64,000 bases of DNA from Symsagittifera roscoffensis (Eukaryota > Xenacoelomorpha > Acoela > Convolutidae): the NCBI RefSeq assembly GCF_963678635.1, contig NC_087070.1, positions 22,553,419 through 22,617,418 on the forward strand, in the 5' to 3' direction. Made by a program: the position numbers and the translations under genes. The notes beneath the pieces were generated by a model. That model saw only the letters and a list, made by a program, of their open reading frames with translations. It had not been told where the DNA came from and searched no databases. The first letter of the stretch is position 1. Each line of letters opens with the position of its first letter. This document shows positions 1 to 9,770 of this stretch, piece after piece.

Positions 1-221
1 TTCCTCCTCTCATTTTCAATTATTCAATTTCCGAGACAAAAATTGCGTCTCATAGAATTTTATTATTAAATTGTTGCGCAAAAGCTCAAATAACATTTGA
101 ATAGTTCGTATACATGCAAGTTTTTCAATGAGCGTATCTTTTAAAGAAAGTTACGTTAGAGACTCATATGTAGCATAAGTTCCTAATGTTTATGTTTCTT
201 TCTATGTTTAAAATTAATGTA

Positions 222-362
222 TTATTCTTTGTTGTTTGAACAGCCAACGACTGCCATTGTGCCTTTTGTTTTACAAACTTAAAAACTTTACAAAATTTTT
301 TTAATTTTTCCATTTTTATATGTACTTCAGTGTTCGAGACTTCCTTTGACCTTTTGTTTTAG
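222..362 (+). repeat. Dispersed repeat block, copy A (copy B at 2841-2971)
   Basis: This block recurs at 2841-2971. Both begin with CTTTGTT(G/A)TTTGAACAGCC, continue through ACGACTG(C)ATTGTG, TTTTACAAACT and a T-rich stretch, and end in TTTTAG or CTCTTAG. In both copies the block runs directly into the left end of a CAGGGGCGGATC-type MITE. The MITE was therefore already in place when the block was copied, or the block belongs to a larger element. Confidence 0.6.
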
Positions 363-505
363 CAGTGGCGGATCTGAGATATTCTCGAGGGCGGTTTCAA
401 AAAAATATCCACCATTTTGTCGACCCTTTCGTGGTCAACCAAATTGATTTTTCGACTCTCCCAAAACACTAAAAGGAACCTGTTGCAAAAAAATAGCATG
501 CACTT
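363..505 (+). mobile_element. hAT-like MITE, 5' half only
   Basis: The left end CAGTGGCGGATCTGAGATATTC is followed by CTCGAGGGCGG and the family's internal landmarks (GTCGACC, ACCAAATTGATTTTTCGA, CTCTCCCAAAACACTAAAAGG). The right terminal repeat is missing, so this is a truncated copy. Its left flank matches that of the copy at 2972. Confidence 0.55.
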
Positions 506-867
506 TTTGTTTTTGTTTTATTTTCCTTGCACATATTGTCTTGGAAAACCGTCAAGAAATTATTTGCTCAATCTCCAAGTCAAAACTTGCTTCTCTTAAA
601 GTTTATTTTTAAATATTTGCGTCAAAGCACAATAAACATTTGAATAAATCATATATGATTTTTTTCATGAGCAGTTTCTTAAAATTTCTCTACGTTGGAG
701 ACTCACATGTAACATGAACAATTCATAAAGTTTATGTTTTTCTCTATGTTTAAAATTGGTTTATCCGCAGTTTGTTAACAGATCTGTCCTATTTGCATGT
801 ATTGCATTGGGGCTCAATTCCCAGTCACTGCGGATGTCTTTTATGAGGATTACTTGAACAGTCATTA

Positions 868-1396
868 TTGTTCCGACTTTCGGTACGAAAGTAACGGAAT
901 ATTTGTGCTCGGGGTGGGTTTATTTTTTCTTCAGACAAATTTCGACTTTTTAACTAGCCATTTTTGACGGAATTTTTTTATAGCATTCGAAAGGTATTGT
1001 TGTCCTGAGCTTAAATTTGAAAAGATATTTCACCTGTGATCATTTTTTGCTAAGTTACGGGGGTTTAAAGATTGCCATTTTGACCAATTTGGGACAATTA
1101 ACGCGCGATATATTTCGCGCTATTAACGCGTAAGCGAGATTTAATCTGTCTTAGAAATCGTTCCAAATTGGTTGAAAGAAGCTTATTTGCCATAATTGAT
1201 TTGTTACAAGGAGCAAAATCTATCCTTTTGTACTTAATATGGCGTGTGGGGGGATGATTTTTTTTTAAAAAGTTCAAATTTTAGAAAAAAAATTTCTTTT
1301 TTTTTCATTTAATTTCTTAAATGTTATTACTGCTCCATAAACATTAAAAGGCGGTCGGAAGATTTAGGGCTTCGCCCTGGTACGAGTAGTCTTGTT
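868..1396 (+). repeat. Hairpin-ended dispersed repeat, copy 1 (Helitron/HINE-like candidate)
   Basis: The repeat begins near GTTCCGACTTTCGGTACGAA and continues with AACGGAATATTTGTGCTCGG. It has a central CpG-rich part (TTAACGCGCGATATATTTCGCGC, TATTAACGCGTAAG). It ends with CGGTCGGAAG, a GGGCTTCGCCC hairpin and ACGAGTAGTCTTGTT. A second copy follows directly at 1397-1937, with others at 50330-50857 and 53668-54153. A hairpin just inside the 3' end and a subterminal inverted TCCGACTT/AGTCGGA fit a non-autonomous Helitron-like element, but no replicase is present and a SINE-like origin is not excluded. Confidence 0.5.
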
Positions 1397-1937
1397 GTTG
1401 CGACTTTCGATACGAAAGTAACGGAATATTTGTGCTCGGGGTGGGTTTTTTTTTCAGACAAATTTCGACTTTTTAACTAGCCATTTTTGACAGAATTTTT
1501 TTATATCATTCGAGAGCCAATGTTGTCTTGAACTTAAATTTGAAAAGATATTTCACCTGTGATCATTTTTTGTAAGGTTTCTTAGGGTTTAAAGATTGCC
1601 ATTTTGACCATTTTGACCAATTTGGGACAATTAACGCGCGATATAATTCGCGCTATTAACGCGTAAGCGGAGATTTAATCCGTCTTATAAATCGTTCCAA
1701 ATTAGTTAAACGAAGCTTATTTGCCATAATTGATTTGTTACAAGGAACGAAATCAATCTTTTTGTACTTTATATGGCGTGTGGGGGGATGATTTTCAAAA
1801 AAAAAATTCAAATTTTGCAAAAAAAATTGTCGTTTTATTTTATTTCATTTATTTTTTTATGTTATTACTGCTGCTCTATAAACCTTCAAAGGCAGTCGGA
1901 ACTTTCAGGGCTTCGCCTTGATACGAGTAGTCTTGTT
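1397..1937 (+). repeat. Hairpin-ended dispersed repeat, copy 2 (head-to-tail with copy 1)
   Basis: It has the same layout as the copy at 868: GTTGCGACTTTCGATACGAA at the start, a CpG-rich centre at about 1627-1672, GGCAGTCGGAACTTTCAGGG near the end, the GGGCTTCGCC hairpin arm and terminal CTTGTT. Short reading frames at 1730-1921 and 1773-2000 lie inside it and are not taken as genes. Confidence 0.5.
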
Positions 1938-2282
1938 ACAATTTTAGATCTTAACTCCAATTGGTTTCGATCAAAACAACCTTTTTACTTAATAAAATAA
2001 TTGGCTATTCGAAAAGTTTTGCTGAGAACTGATAAAAAAAAATATTGGAATGTAGTTATCTGGTGCTTTTAAAGGACCAACTTTTATTATGAAGTGGTTT
2101 AGTTTCGCTGACTCAGGACATTCTGAAAAAACAATTTGACTAAGTACTTTTCAATTGAAAATCTTTTCTATAAAAAATGTTTTCAACCCAAAAAAAGTAC
2201 AATCGCCTTACGAATTTTTTGTTGGTTGATTTTTTAAACGTAAACCTTTTTGAGCCAACACTTCTGATCAAATCCTTGAGAT
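1938..2282. other. Spacer, nothing recognised
   Basis: AT-rich sequence between the hairpin-ended repeat and the next MITE. The minus-strand frame 2140-2337 runs across the MITE border and shows no family signature. Confidence 0.4.
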
Positions 2283-2494
2283 GATTCTTTTCTTTTCTTC
2301 CCCCTCCCACCTGCAAATTTTTAAATTTGTTGACCACATTGTCCGATTGTTATGGAAATTGACATATAGACTAATAAGGCCACGACAAACAGATTTGATT
2401 AAAAACCGTTTTTTAATCAACCTCGTAAAACTACTCGTTAGACTAAAATACTGAAGCTTATGTGAAGTGGAGGGTGGGGTGAACGAAAAAGATC
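2283..2494. mobile_element. GGCTCTTTT-family MITE, diverged copy
   Basis: A block of about 212 bp has inverted ends: GATTCTTTTCTTTTC plus a C-rich tract on the left, and a G-rich tract plus GAACGAAAAAGATC on the right. Internal words (ACCTGCAAATTTTTA, TTGTCCGATTGTTATGGAAATT, CTAATAAGGCCACGACAAAC) are shared with the copies at 7383 and 25098. Confidence 0.55.
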
Positions 2495-2971
2495 CTGTGA
2501 TTCAACTCAATTTTTTCTGTCAATTATTTCTTGTTTTATTTTTTTAGAAAAAATCGAAATGATATCTAGATGTGGGGAAAACTGGTCGTTACAGCTTCGT
2601 TTTTCAGGCTTTGTGGCTAAAATTTAACAGTTTTTTTCCAATAAGCAAATCAGTTCAATGAAAGAAGAAAACATTCTTTTGATTTTCAGCTTCATTATTT
2701 AATAATAATAAGGATAAAACCATTTTTAATAGAGTTAAGTTCCAAATCTTTATCACTAACCATAAAATTGGCCCAAAATTTGAAAGTATTTCCGCCGAAA
2801 AAAATTTTTATGGTTTTTTATTTTATTGTTGTAAATTAACAGTCTTTGTTATTTGAACAGCCAACGACTGCGATTGTGTTTTACAAACTAAAAACTTTTA
2901 CAAAAAATTTAAATTTTTCCTTTTCAAATGTATTTCAGTGTCTGAGACTTGACTTGTCCTTTCGCTCTTAG

Positions 2972-3237
2972 CAGGGGTAGATCTACGTTATTCTCGAGGA
3001 GGGCGGGGGGGGGGGGGGGATGGCAGATTTCCAAAACGTTGTCGACCTCTTTTTTCAGTCGACTAAATTTTTTTTCGAGCTCTCACAGAGCACTGAAAGG
3101 ACCCTGTTTAGGCCAAGTTTTCTAGGCACTTTTTGGAAAATTTTGACCAAAAAATGGCGCTTTTTTGGCGCGCGCTCCCCCTTCCCCTGAATATTAGTTT
3201 ATATTGGCGCCGACGGCCCCCCTTAAATCCGCCCATG
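2972..3237 (+). mobile_element. hAT-like MITE, complete, with 8-bp target duplication
   Basis: It begins CAGGGGTAGATCTACG and ends TTAAATCCGCCCATG, the family's inverted termini. The flanks are GCTCTTAG (2964-2971) and GCACTTAG (3238-3245), which match at 7 of 8 positions. That is the target duplication length of hAT elements. A G-homopolymer lies at about 3004-3019. There is no transposase, so the copy is non-autonomous. Confidence 0.7.
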
Positions 3238-3458
3238 GCACTTAGCCATTCTCAAAACAACAACGGCTTGATTTAAACTGTTCTTGGTTTCCTTCGTCCC
3301 TTGTTATTTATCAAAATCGTGTTCATATGCAGATTTTGATAAGTTTTTTTCTATCTGGAAGGAGAAGTGTTTGATCGAAAGAAAAGTATCTAAAAAGTTT
3401 ATAGCTACTAAAAACTTATAACTTTGTCTGAGACAAATCATGGTATACTTTTGAAACG

Positions 3459-3664
3459 CTAGTTTAATTTTTCCCAAGTTCCACTATCTCTGTGATAGCC
3501 AATTTCGAAACAAGCCCCAGCTAGAGAGAAGAAAAGACTGAACAAGGAATTGACAGTTGCTGCCCACATGAGTCCCAGTTTGAATCCAAACTTCACTTTC
3601 AGATCTTTGTTGTTGATGTCTTTTGCAATTCTGCTGTTGGCTGGCTCGGTAAACATTTTATTTT
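3459..3664 (-). CDS. Candidate terminal exon, four-TM membrane protein (TM4)
   Basis: On the minus strand an acceptor-like TTATTACACAG precedes 3664 and the frame stays open to a stop at 3459. The peptide starts near MFTEPANSRIAKDINN, then has a long hydrophobic segment around MWAATVNSLFSLFFSLAG and a short polar tail ending GTWEKLN. This resembles the last membrane span of a claudin/PMP22/clarin-type four-span protein. That assignment rests on topology only; no diagnostic motif was found. The exon enters in phase 1. A matching donor at the end of the upstream exon (4906-5114) could not be fixed, so the junction is unproven. GC content is higher than in the flanking repeats. Confidence 0.42.
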
Positions 3665-4103
3665 CTGTGTAATAATGGGCGGCCTTAAGTTCACAGAGGC
3701 ACTTTTTATGTCTCCGAACTCAAAATATCTACTTCATTTTTTTCTTGACTGATTCTCCTGAATCAACCAGCTGTGATTTCTTCATCCACAGACACATTTT
3801 TCTTTTTTTCTTCTCTTTTTTCATATTTTGCTATTTTTGTTTTATTGGATTTAAAAGTTTTCAACTTATAAATTATTGGACTAGTCGACTCATATTGCTT
3901 CATTTTATATCAAAAAAGGTTCTGAGCGTGGGTAATTGGAAGACTTGAACATTTTTACGAAGTTTTTTTTTCAAAACTATTCTTCATTTTCATCATTTTC
4001 TCGCGAAGCTACTGGGTGTAAAAATCTGTTCACTTGTTCACATAAACATGATTTTTTTGCAGTCAAGATCATTAAAACAGTTTTTAAAAAAGCTAGTGAA
4101 ACA

Positions 4104-4495
4104 CAGGGGCGGATCTAGGATTTTCTCGAGGGGGGCAAATTTTCAAAAAATTTCGAAAACTTTGACGACCTTTTTTTTTAGGTTAACCATATTGATTGTC
4201 GGAGCTCTCTTGAAGCGCTAAAAAGACGCAGTTTCGGCCAAATTTTCTGCGCCGTTTTTGGGCACTTTTTGGAAAATTTTGACAGAAAAAAGATCGCGTT
4301 TTTTAAGCGCGCTCTTCCCCTCAAAGTTATTATATATTGGCCCCGAAGGCGCTTCTAGAAAAATTTTAGGGTCCGTCACCAAAAATGGATTTCTTAAAAA
4401 GTACCAAAGCGGGAACCTTTCGGTCGGCAGAGGGTCGAATCTCTGAGGAAGGAAGGAACGTCCGCAACACCCACTCCCCTTTAAATCCACCCCTG
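4104..4495 (+). mobile_element. hAT-like MITE, complete, with 8-bp target duplication
   Basis: A 392-bp element begins CAGGGGCGGATCTAGGATTT and ends TTTAAATCCACCCCTG, an inverted pair. The flanks GTGAAACA (4096-4103) and GTGTAACA (4496-4503) agree at 7 of 8 positions. Internal landmarks are CTCGAGGGG, GGTCGGCAGAGGGTCGAATC and a GC-rich centre. The short frames 4218-4514 (minus) and 4258-4446 (plus) lie entirely inside and are not genes. The element sits in an apparent intron of the minus-strand membrane-protein candidate. Confidence 0.75.
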
Positions 4496-4905
4496 GTGTA
4501 ACAAGTTTCCACAAAAAATTAAGCCGAAAACATAGCCCAATTGGATACTCAGTAAGCTGTGACTATACAGAATACAGTTCTTTTCCTTTTCCCTCCTCCG
4601 AGCTTTTACCATAGAAACTTTCGAAACTTTCAACCTGGTTGGGTTATCTTCTAATATACGCCAAATTTAAACTCCCCATTTTACAATTTTCCCAATAATT
4701 GGGAAAAGATTTTTGTTTCCAGTTAACTACTTTTTTGAGGCTAATATATTAAATTTACAGTGATTTTGTACAACTTACTTAGAAAAAATAGCCTAAGAAG
4801 CCGCCTCGAAAAGACGTTCTAAAATATTTATGTAGCAAAGTTTTTCAATTTTTCATTGAGAATTTTTTTTAACCCGGATTTTGTAGAGAGCTTAATTGTA
4901 TTGTG

Positions 4906-5114
4906 TCATAGTACAACAAAAAGTGCCTTGTATTGGTAAGTAATGTCTCTGGTTTTGAGGTTGTCGAACGCGTGTTTGAGTATGTCATATTCCCCAGTCT
5001 GTATCCCAGTACATACTAGACAACAAGCAAAGGTGAAGAAGGTCATACAAATGAGGTCCCCATGGACCACTTTGTCCCGCAACAGACCAGTGAAGGCCAG
5101 GAAGATCGTGAACA
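4906..5114 (-). CDS. Candidate internal exon, four-TM membrane protein (TM3 and loop)
   Basis: The minus strand carries an acceptor TTGTTCCAG before 5114, and the frame stays open to a stop at 4906 (open upstream to 5151). The peptide starts VFTIFLAFTGLLRDKVV and has a strongly hydrophobic run LICMTFFTFACCLVCTGIQT. A polar loop follows (GEYDILKHAFDNLKTRD). Splicing from the exon at 5745-5996 would keep frame (phase 1 to phase 1). The loop followed by a further span at 3459-3664 fits a claudin/PMP22-like layout. The donor at the low end is not resolved: GTTGTA and GTACTA are possible but give the wrong phase for the next exon. The family is an inference. Confidence 0.42.
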
Positions 5115-5744
5115 CTGGAACAATCGAGTAGGGGGGACTCTTTTCATTCAAATTTCATTAATTATTTGATGAATTATTCCTCCCAAAATTTGATGGTGGG
5201 TGGGGTTCGCGAATTTAAGTCCAAATGAAATAATTTCGAACACTTGCAAAATTTAGGAGAGAAAAGCTAAAATGGTATACGGATATATTAAGCCATGTGA
5301 TGTCAGGAGGTGATGAGGTCAGAGAAAAGAACCAAAACAGCCATTTTTAAATGCCATTTTAAACCATTTTTTAATCAGTCCATTGTAAGAATTACATACT
5401 AAAATTTTAGGAGGTGGTGGCAAAATTGCACAGAAACCTTTGAGCAAAATTGAGATTTTAACTGTCCCGTTCAACTGTGATTACACAGCAAAAGAATAAA
5501 ATAATTGCCTGCATTTTTCAACCAAACAATTTATCAAAAATGTATTGGGATGGTGAGAGGAGAGGAGAGTTTAAAATATTTTTGGTTATACATATTTTTG
5601 GTTAAGATATTTTGGGCAAAAATTAGAAAAAAGAGGCCAAATTAAGTCCAAAATCTTCTTTTTGATCAGTCCCATTTTCATATTGCTTTTTATAATAATA
5701 ACAATCCAACTTTGCTATAACATTTTTCGATTTCAATTTTCAAC

Positions 5745-5996
5745 CTTTTGGATTCATGTTTGAATTCAGATTGTCTCTGGAAAAACTAAAGTTTAAAGTG
5801 AGAGAAAAGAGCCCTGAGAAAAAGATGGACAGCATCAGGAATATCCAGGACACCCATGCTCTAGTCCTGTAGCCGAATGCCTCGTCCGAGATCACATCGG
5901 AAGTGAAGTGGTCGGAACATACTGACGAAGTGTCCTCGTAAGTCACACATACGTCCCCATAATTCGAATTGAAGATGGCAGTTGGGATTTCGTCGT
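5745..5996 (-). CDS. Candidate exon, four-TM membrane protein (ectodomain and TM2)
   Basis: On the minus strand a pyrimidine-rich TTCTCCTTCTGTAAAG acceptor precedes 5996 and a possible donor AAAAG/GTTGAA lies at 5745. The 252-bp exon has phase-1 borders that match the next exon. The peptide holds a polar, cysteine-containing part (GDVCVTYEDTSSVCSDHF), then a hydrophobic span (WVSWIFLMLSIFFSGLFSL). Two or more extracellular cysteines before the second span would suit a PMP22/claudin-type protein. The exon with the first span and the start codon was not found upstream. The donor is weak, so the exon end may differ. Confidence 0.42.
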
Positions 5997-6182
5997 CTTT
6001 ACAGAAGGAGAATTATTTTCTACTTTTTTTTGCATTTGTAGAAAAACTTGACTGTAAGCACGGCTCTTCCATTTCGTTCCTTTTGAAGCTCCTACCCCCG
6101 CCTAGTGCCTATAAGTTTTTGTTAAGACCCCTTCCCCCACCGGTTTGACAAAGATGCGTATCATTCAAGTTCGTATTATGAG

Positions 6183-6454
6183 TAGGGGCGGATTAGGATT
6201 TTCTCGAGGGAGGGGATTTTCAAAAAAATGTCCGAAATTTTGTCGGCTTTTTTTAGGTCGACCAAATTGGTTTTCCGAGCTCTCCCACAGCACTAGAAAT
6301 GGCCTTTTTCCAGTTCCCCCCTTTCAAATTCAAATTTATATGATTGGATATATAAAATTTTATAATTGGATATATCAAAATAATTCAAAGGGTGGACCCT
6401 TGGAGTCGGCAGGGGGTCGAATCCCTGAGGGAGGGGGGGGGGGCTCCGCTTCTG
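6183..6454 (+). mobile_element. hAT-like MITE with perfect 8-bp target duplication
   Basis: It begins TAGGGGCGGATTAGGATTTTC and ends GGCTCCGCTTCTG. Flanks 6175-6182 and 6455-6462 are both ATTATGAG, an exact 8-bp target-site duplication. This is the clearest copy for defining the family ends (272 bp). The frame 6145-6531 crosses it and is not considered a gene. Confidence 0.8.
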
Positions 6455-6520
6455 ATTATGAGAAAAATGTTAATCATACAATTTCATACAATTTCAGGAC
6501 AAAAAGATATTGTATAGTAC

Positions 6521-6720
6521 TAGCAAAATAAGCATTTTTTTTATACAATGAGAGCCATATTTTTCATCACAGTTTCATCAGAAATTGTATGAAAATAGCA
6601 AAATAAGCATTTTTTTTTCATACAATGATAGCCATATTTTTCATCACAAAAGTTGTGTGAAAGTAGCAAAAGCAATTTTTTCATACTATGAAATTGTATA
6701 ATAGCCATTTTTTCCAAAAA
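6521..6720. repeat. Short tandem array, about 70-75 bp period
   Basis: About 2.7 copies of a unit containing TAGCAAAATAAGCATTTTTT, (C)ATACAATGA, AGCCATATTTTTCATCACA and AATTGTATGA. Unit starts are at about 6521, 6596 and 6664. The same AATTGTATGA.AAGCA words recur at 16140-16210. No coding function is seen. Confidence 0.55.
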
Positions 6721-6839
6721 TAAGCAGCATAAAAATAATTGTTTCGAAAATTTGTGTTTTATTCCAAAACATAATAACCATATATTTCTTTCATAAGAAA
6801 ACCCAGTGTAATTGGCAGTTACCACTCAGATAAATTACC

Positions 6840-7380
6840 TCTGGTGATAATGGCCATGTAAGTTAATAAAACCTCTTCACTCTGAATTATATACTGAAGA
6901 TTTAACTTTTGTGTTTGTTTAGAAAGTTTTTACTTTGAAAAAACTGGTGATTTTTAATATAGGTCAAGTTTTTTTTCCAAATTTGATTTTATTTTAGCAT
7001 ATGAAAAAAATATGTTTTTTTTTGGCAAAAAAACCAACCTGTACTACGTGGTAGACTCAGAATAACACAATTTTGTGCAATTTGAATTTTTGAGCACAGG
7101 CAAGTTTGCAGTCGAAAAGACGAAAAAGTGTTTACCCCAAAGTTGTATTTTTCTATGGAAAAAAACGTATTCTGAAATTTTTGTATATGCAAGTGTATGA
7201 TGAACATTTTTCTTGGCCAAGATTTTTTTTCGATGCCAAAGTTGCGCTCAAATAACGAAAACTGCCATGTATTTGTATTGTTTGAGTTTTAAACTAATTA
7301 CAGATATTTAGAGAGAAAAAAAATGCTTCAAAAATGCTTGTCATACAACTTTCTTCTACGAAAATTGAATAATGTGTTTT
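6840..7380. other. AT-rich spacer, nothing recognised
   Basis: No family signature, RNA gene or clear repeat was found. The minus-strand frame 6989-7207 (72 codons) has no recognisable motif. Confidence 0.4.
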
Positions 7381-7382
7381 TT

Positions 7383-7581
7383 GGCTCTTTTTCCGTTTCC
7401 CCCACTTGCAAATTTTTATATTTTAATCTTCTGTTTCACTTTTTCCGATTGTCTTGAAATTCGACGTGCCGACTGATTAGGCAATCACAAACATATTTGG
7501 TCTTCATAATTAACCTTGTAAAACCACTTGCTAGACCACAAACTTCATGTTTGAGTGAAGTGGGGGGAAGGAAAAAGAGCC
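7383..7581. mobile_element. GGCTCTTTT-family MITE, complete copy
   Basis: The left end GGCTCTTTTTCCGTTTCCCCC and right end GGGGGGAAGGAAAAAGAGCC form inverted termini over about 20 bp. The 199-bp interior shares ACTTGCAAATTTTTAT, TTCCGATTGTCTTGAAATTC and GATTAGGCAATCACAAACAT with the copies at 2283 and 25098. It is non-coding. Confidence 0.7.
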
Positions 7582-7981
7582 TTCTTTTTTTTCCATACAC
7601 TCTCTATATGAAACTTTATGATTAGTAATTTTCTTGTAAGGACCACAACACGGGCAGTTTGTCAATTTTTGAATACTTTTAAAGCAATCAAGGAGTTTGT
7701 ATGTAAAAGCATTCATACAAAAGCGCATCCAGTTTTTATTAGAGCTGAACTAAGCCGCTCTTTTAGCGCGTGCGTTTATGGAAGTAGTTCCTAGAACTCT
7801 CGCTAACCAAGTACTATTTTTTGTGTTTTTTTCTAAAACTTTTAGTTTTCTTGATTATTTTTATTATTAGAGTCTGAAGCTTGAACTAAACTAAGTCTAG
7901 CTTCAGTTTCTGCTGAAAAAATGCTTGTTGAGCGTATTTGATAAAACTTGTTTCTTTTGAGCTATGACAATTCGCAACATC

Positions 7982-8365
7982 TTATAAATTACTGAGTTGT
8001 TCAGTTAAATTTTTCTGGTTGATGAAAGTTCGTTCATATGCCCATCTACTGATAACTTTGTGGAAGAATTGTCGAATAAAAGTTGAATTACAGACAATTG
8101 GTCGGCAATTCCTCAATTCAATTAAAACTTTTTGAGTTTTCACCGTCACTAGTACTGAAAGATCATTTGGTGCCCCAGCAATCGAGGTTGTCGGGATTTT
8201 GGGCCATTGAGAAAAAAGTTTTATACGATAAAATGACGCAAAGTACATTTTATTTTTTTCTTTTGCTGAAAAGTGAGTGTTGCTATTTAGAAATTTTTTT
8301 TGTGTTGTAGACTCCCACTCCAAAACATGCCAGTGGATTATGACTCGTGTACTATTGGTAAGCAA
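7982..8365 (-). other. Unrecognised 127-codon minus-strand frame
   Basis: This is the longest open frame between 7.6 and 8.6 kb. It encodes a mixed polar/hydrophobic peptide without a membrane span or family motif (for example SQWPKIPTTSIAGAPNDL). A CACTTTTCAG sequence near 8265 could act as an acceptor for a shorter exon. It could equally be a chance frame. The rest of 7582-8600 holds nothing recognisable. Confidence 0.2.
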
Positions 8366-8859
8366 ACTACTTCATTTTAATAAAGTTGCTTGACAGCTGT
8401 AGACGAAGATTTCAAAAGAATCCGATGGATGTCCAATAAAGTCTAATCACTTCATAAGGAGACGAGACTATGCAAAATCAATGATTGAACCAATCTAGGA
8501 GAATCTTTGACAGTAAATATTTTTTCCAAAACAGAGTTTCTTCACTATTTACAGAGGTCTTAACCAGGAGCAAGTTGTAATTGCAAGTGATAAGAGAGAG
8601 AGGCTATCATCTAGAGTGGCAACAAAACTTTCACAGCAAAAAACAAAACTGGAAAAAAATTGTTAGAACGTTAAATTTTAACCCGGCTTACAACTTATTT
8701 AACGCCAACGCAAACAAATCCTTGATCGAAACCAGCCGCCCTATCCGCTCAACAAAGAAGAAAGTTCGTTAAGCGTCAAAAAACTTGTCGATATTTTTAC
8801 CATGAACCGTAAAAATTAGTAATCGTAATGAAAATTGTTTATTAGTTGGTTATTTTCTC

Positions 8860-9770
8860 CATTGGCGCAAATGTTTCGGCAATTTTGCGAGCGCGGTCGA
8901 CTCCGCCCATTTGGGCGATGACGTCAATTTTACATACTTGGAATCTTTTGTGACTCGAGAAGCCGAAAACTTTGTGGCTGAGTTTTTATTTTCTGATGTT
9001 ATAATTGCCTTGAAAACTTCCATTCTTTTTTTGGTCAGCCACAAAGAGTAGTTAAGGCTAATCTTGAAAGAATTATTCCCTTTCCACCATTTATGATGCG
9101 TATTTCTAACACCATCGTAACTTTGGCTTTTACTATCTGAAATCTGGGTGTGTTTAAGTCACTATTCTACAACTAGGATTTGAAAGGCGTTGTTTTGCTC
9201 ATTCAAGCATTATTAATTTTCCATCCAACATGAAGGATTCATTGGCGCTTTACATATTGAGAAAGAGTCTTTACCAACCATGTTTGCTCGATTTATTTTA
9301 CTGGTTGGCAGAAAAGGCAGCAGCAAATGAACGCATGCAAGCAAACACTCCGAGAACTAGAAACTAAGATAACCAAGCCAAGCCAACGTTGTTACTCTAT
9401 AAGCGACACTCACTTTTTGTTGTGTAATTCAAAAAGGAATGAGTAAAACCCCTCTCAACAGTATTTGCCCCGTGTTCTTTGCAACAGCAAGCATGTATCA
9501 TCTTCACAAAGAAAAATTCCACTCAACGAAACAATGTACTGCCGAGCGGCATTTGTGTTTTTTTGCCTGCAATTGGACCAAAGTCCGAAAATGCAATATA
9601 GCTTATTGCAAAGGCGCTCTAAAGGATTCTCCAAGAAATGTCATTAGATTTTACATCGTCAAATTTTCCACTAAAACCCCAGCAGTAGGAAAAATCTCAT
9701 TGCATTCCGCTTGTTTTGTGCCACGTCCATTCTCCGTGATAATGATTTTTTCCAAATGGTTGAATTGAAA
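8860..9770 (+). pseudogene. BEL/Pao gag and protease-region remnant
   Basis: A plus-strand frame near 8860-9055 reads like the Pao gag domain: NFASAVDSAHLGDDVNF, then TYLESFVTREAENFVAEF and ALKTSILFLV, matching the family pattern of a YL-xx-L-xx-GEA block followed by an ALxxL segment. After stops, 9439-9768 reads with cysteine/histidine spacing like a decayed gag zinc-binding region (HLCFFACNWTKVRKCNIAYC). The segment around 9703-9770 should correspond to the protease but has no intact DSG. The assignment rests on pattern matching by eye. Confidence 0.55.

Larger units (their letters stand above)
28..765 (+). repeat. Direct repeat pair (28-243 and about 560-765)
   Basis: Two diverged copies of a roughly 200-bp sequence lie in the same orientation. 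Shared landmarks in order are a TTGCG(C/T)AAAG motif, ACATTTGAATA, a GAGACTCA(T/C)ATGTA block, and TTTATGTTT followed by CTATGTTTAAAATT. The copies differ by many substitutions and small indels, so the duplication is old. Neither copy has convincing coding capacity. Confidence 0.6.

Noticed and set aside
417-599. 60-codon plus-strand frame near the left end
   Set aside because: It spans the border of a truncated MITE and a degenerate direct repeat. There is no conserved motif or splice evidence.
4218-4514. 98-codon minus-strand frame and 62-codon plus-strand frame
   Set aside because: Both lie inside a MITE with clear target duplications. Other copies do not preserve the frames.
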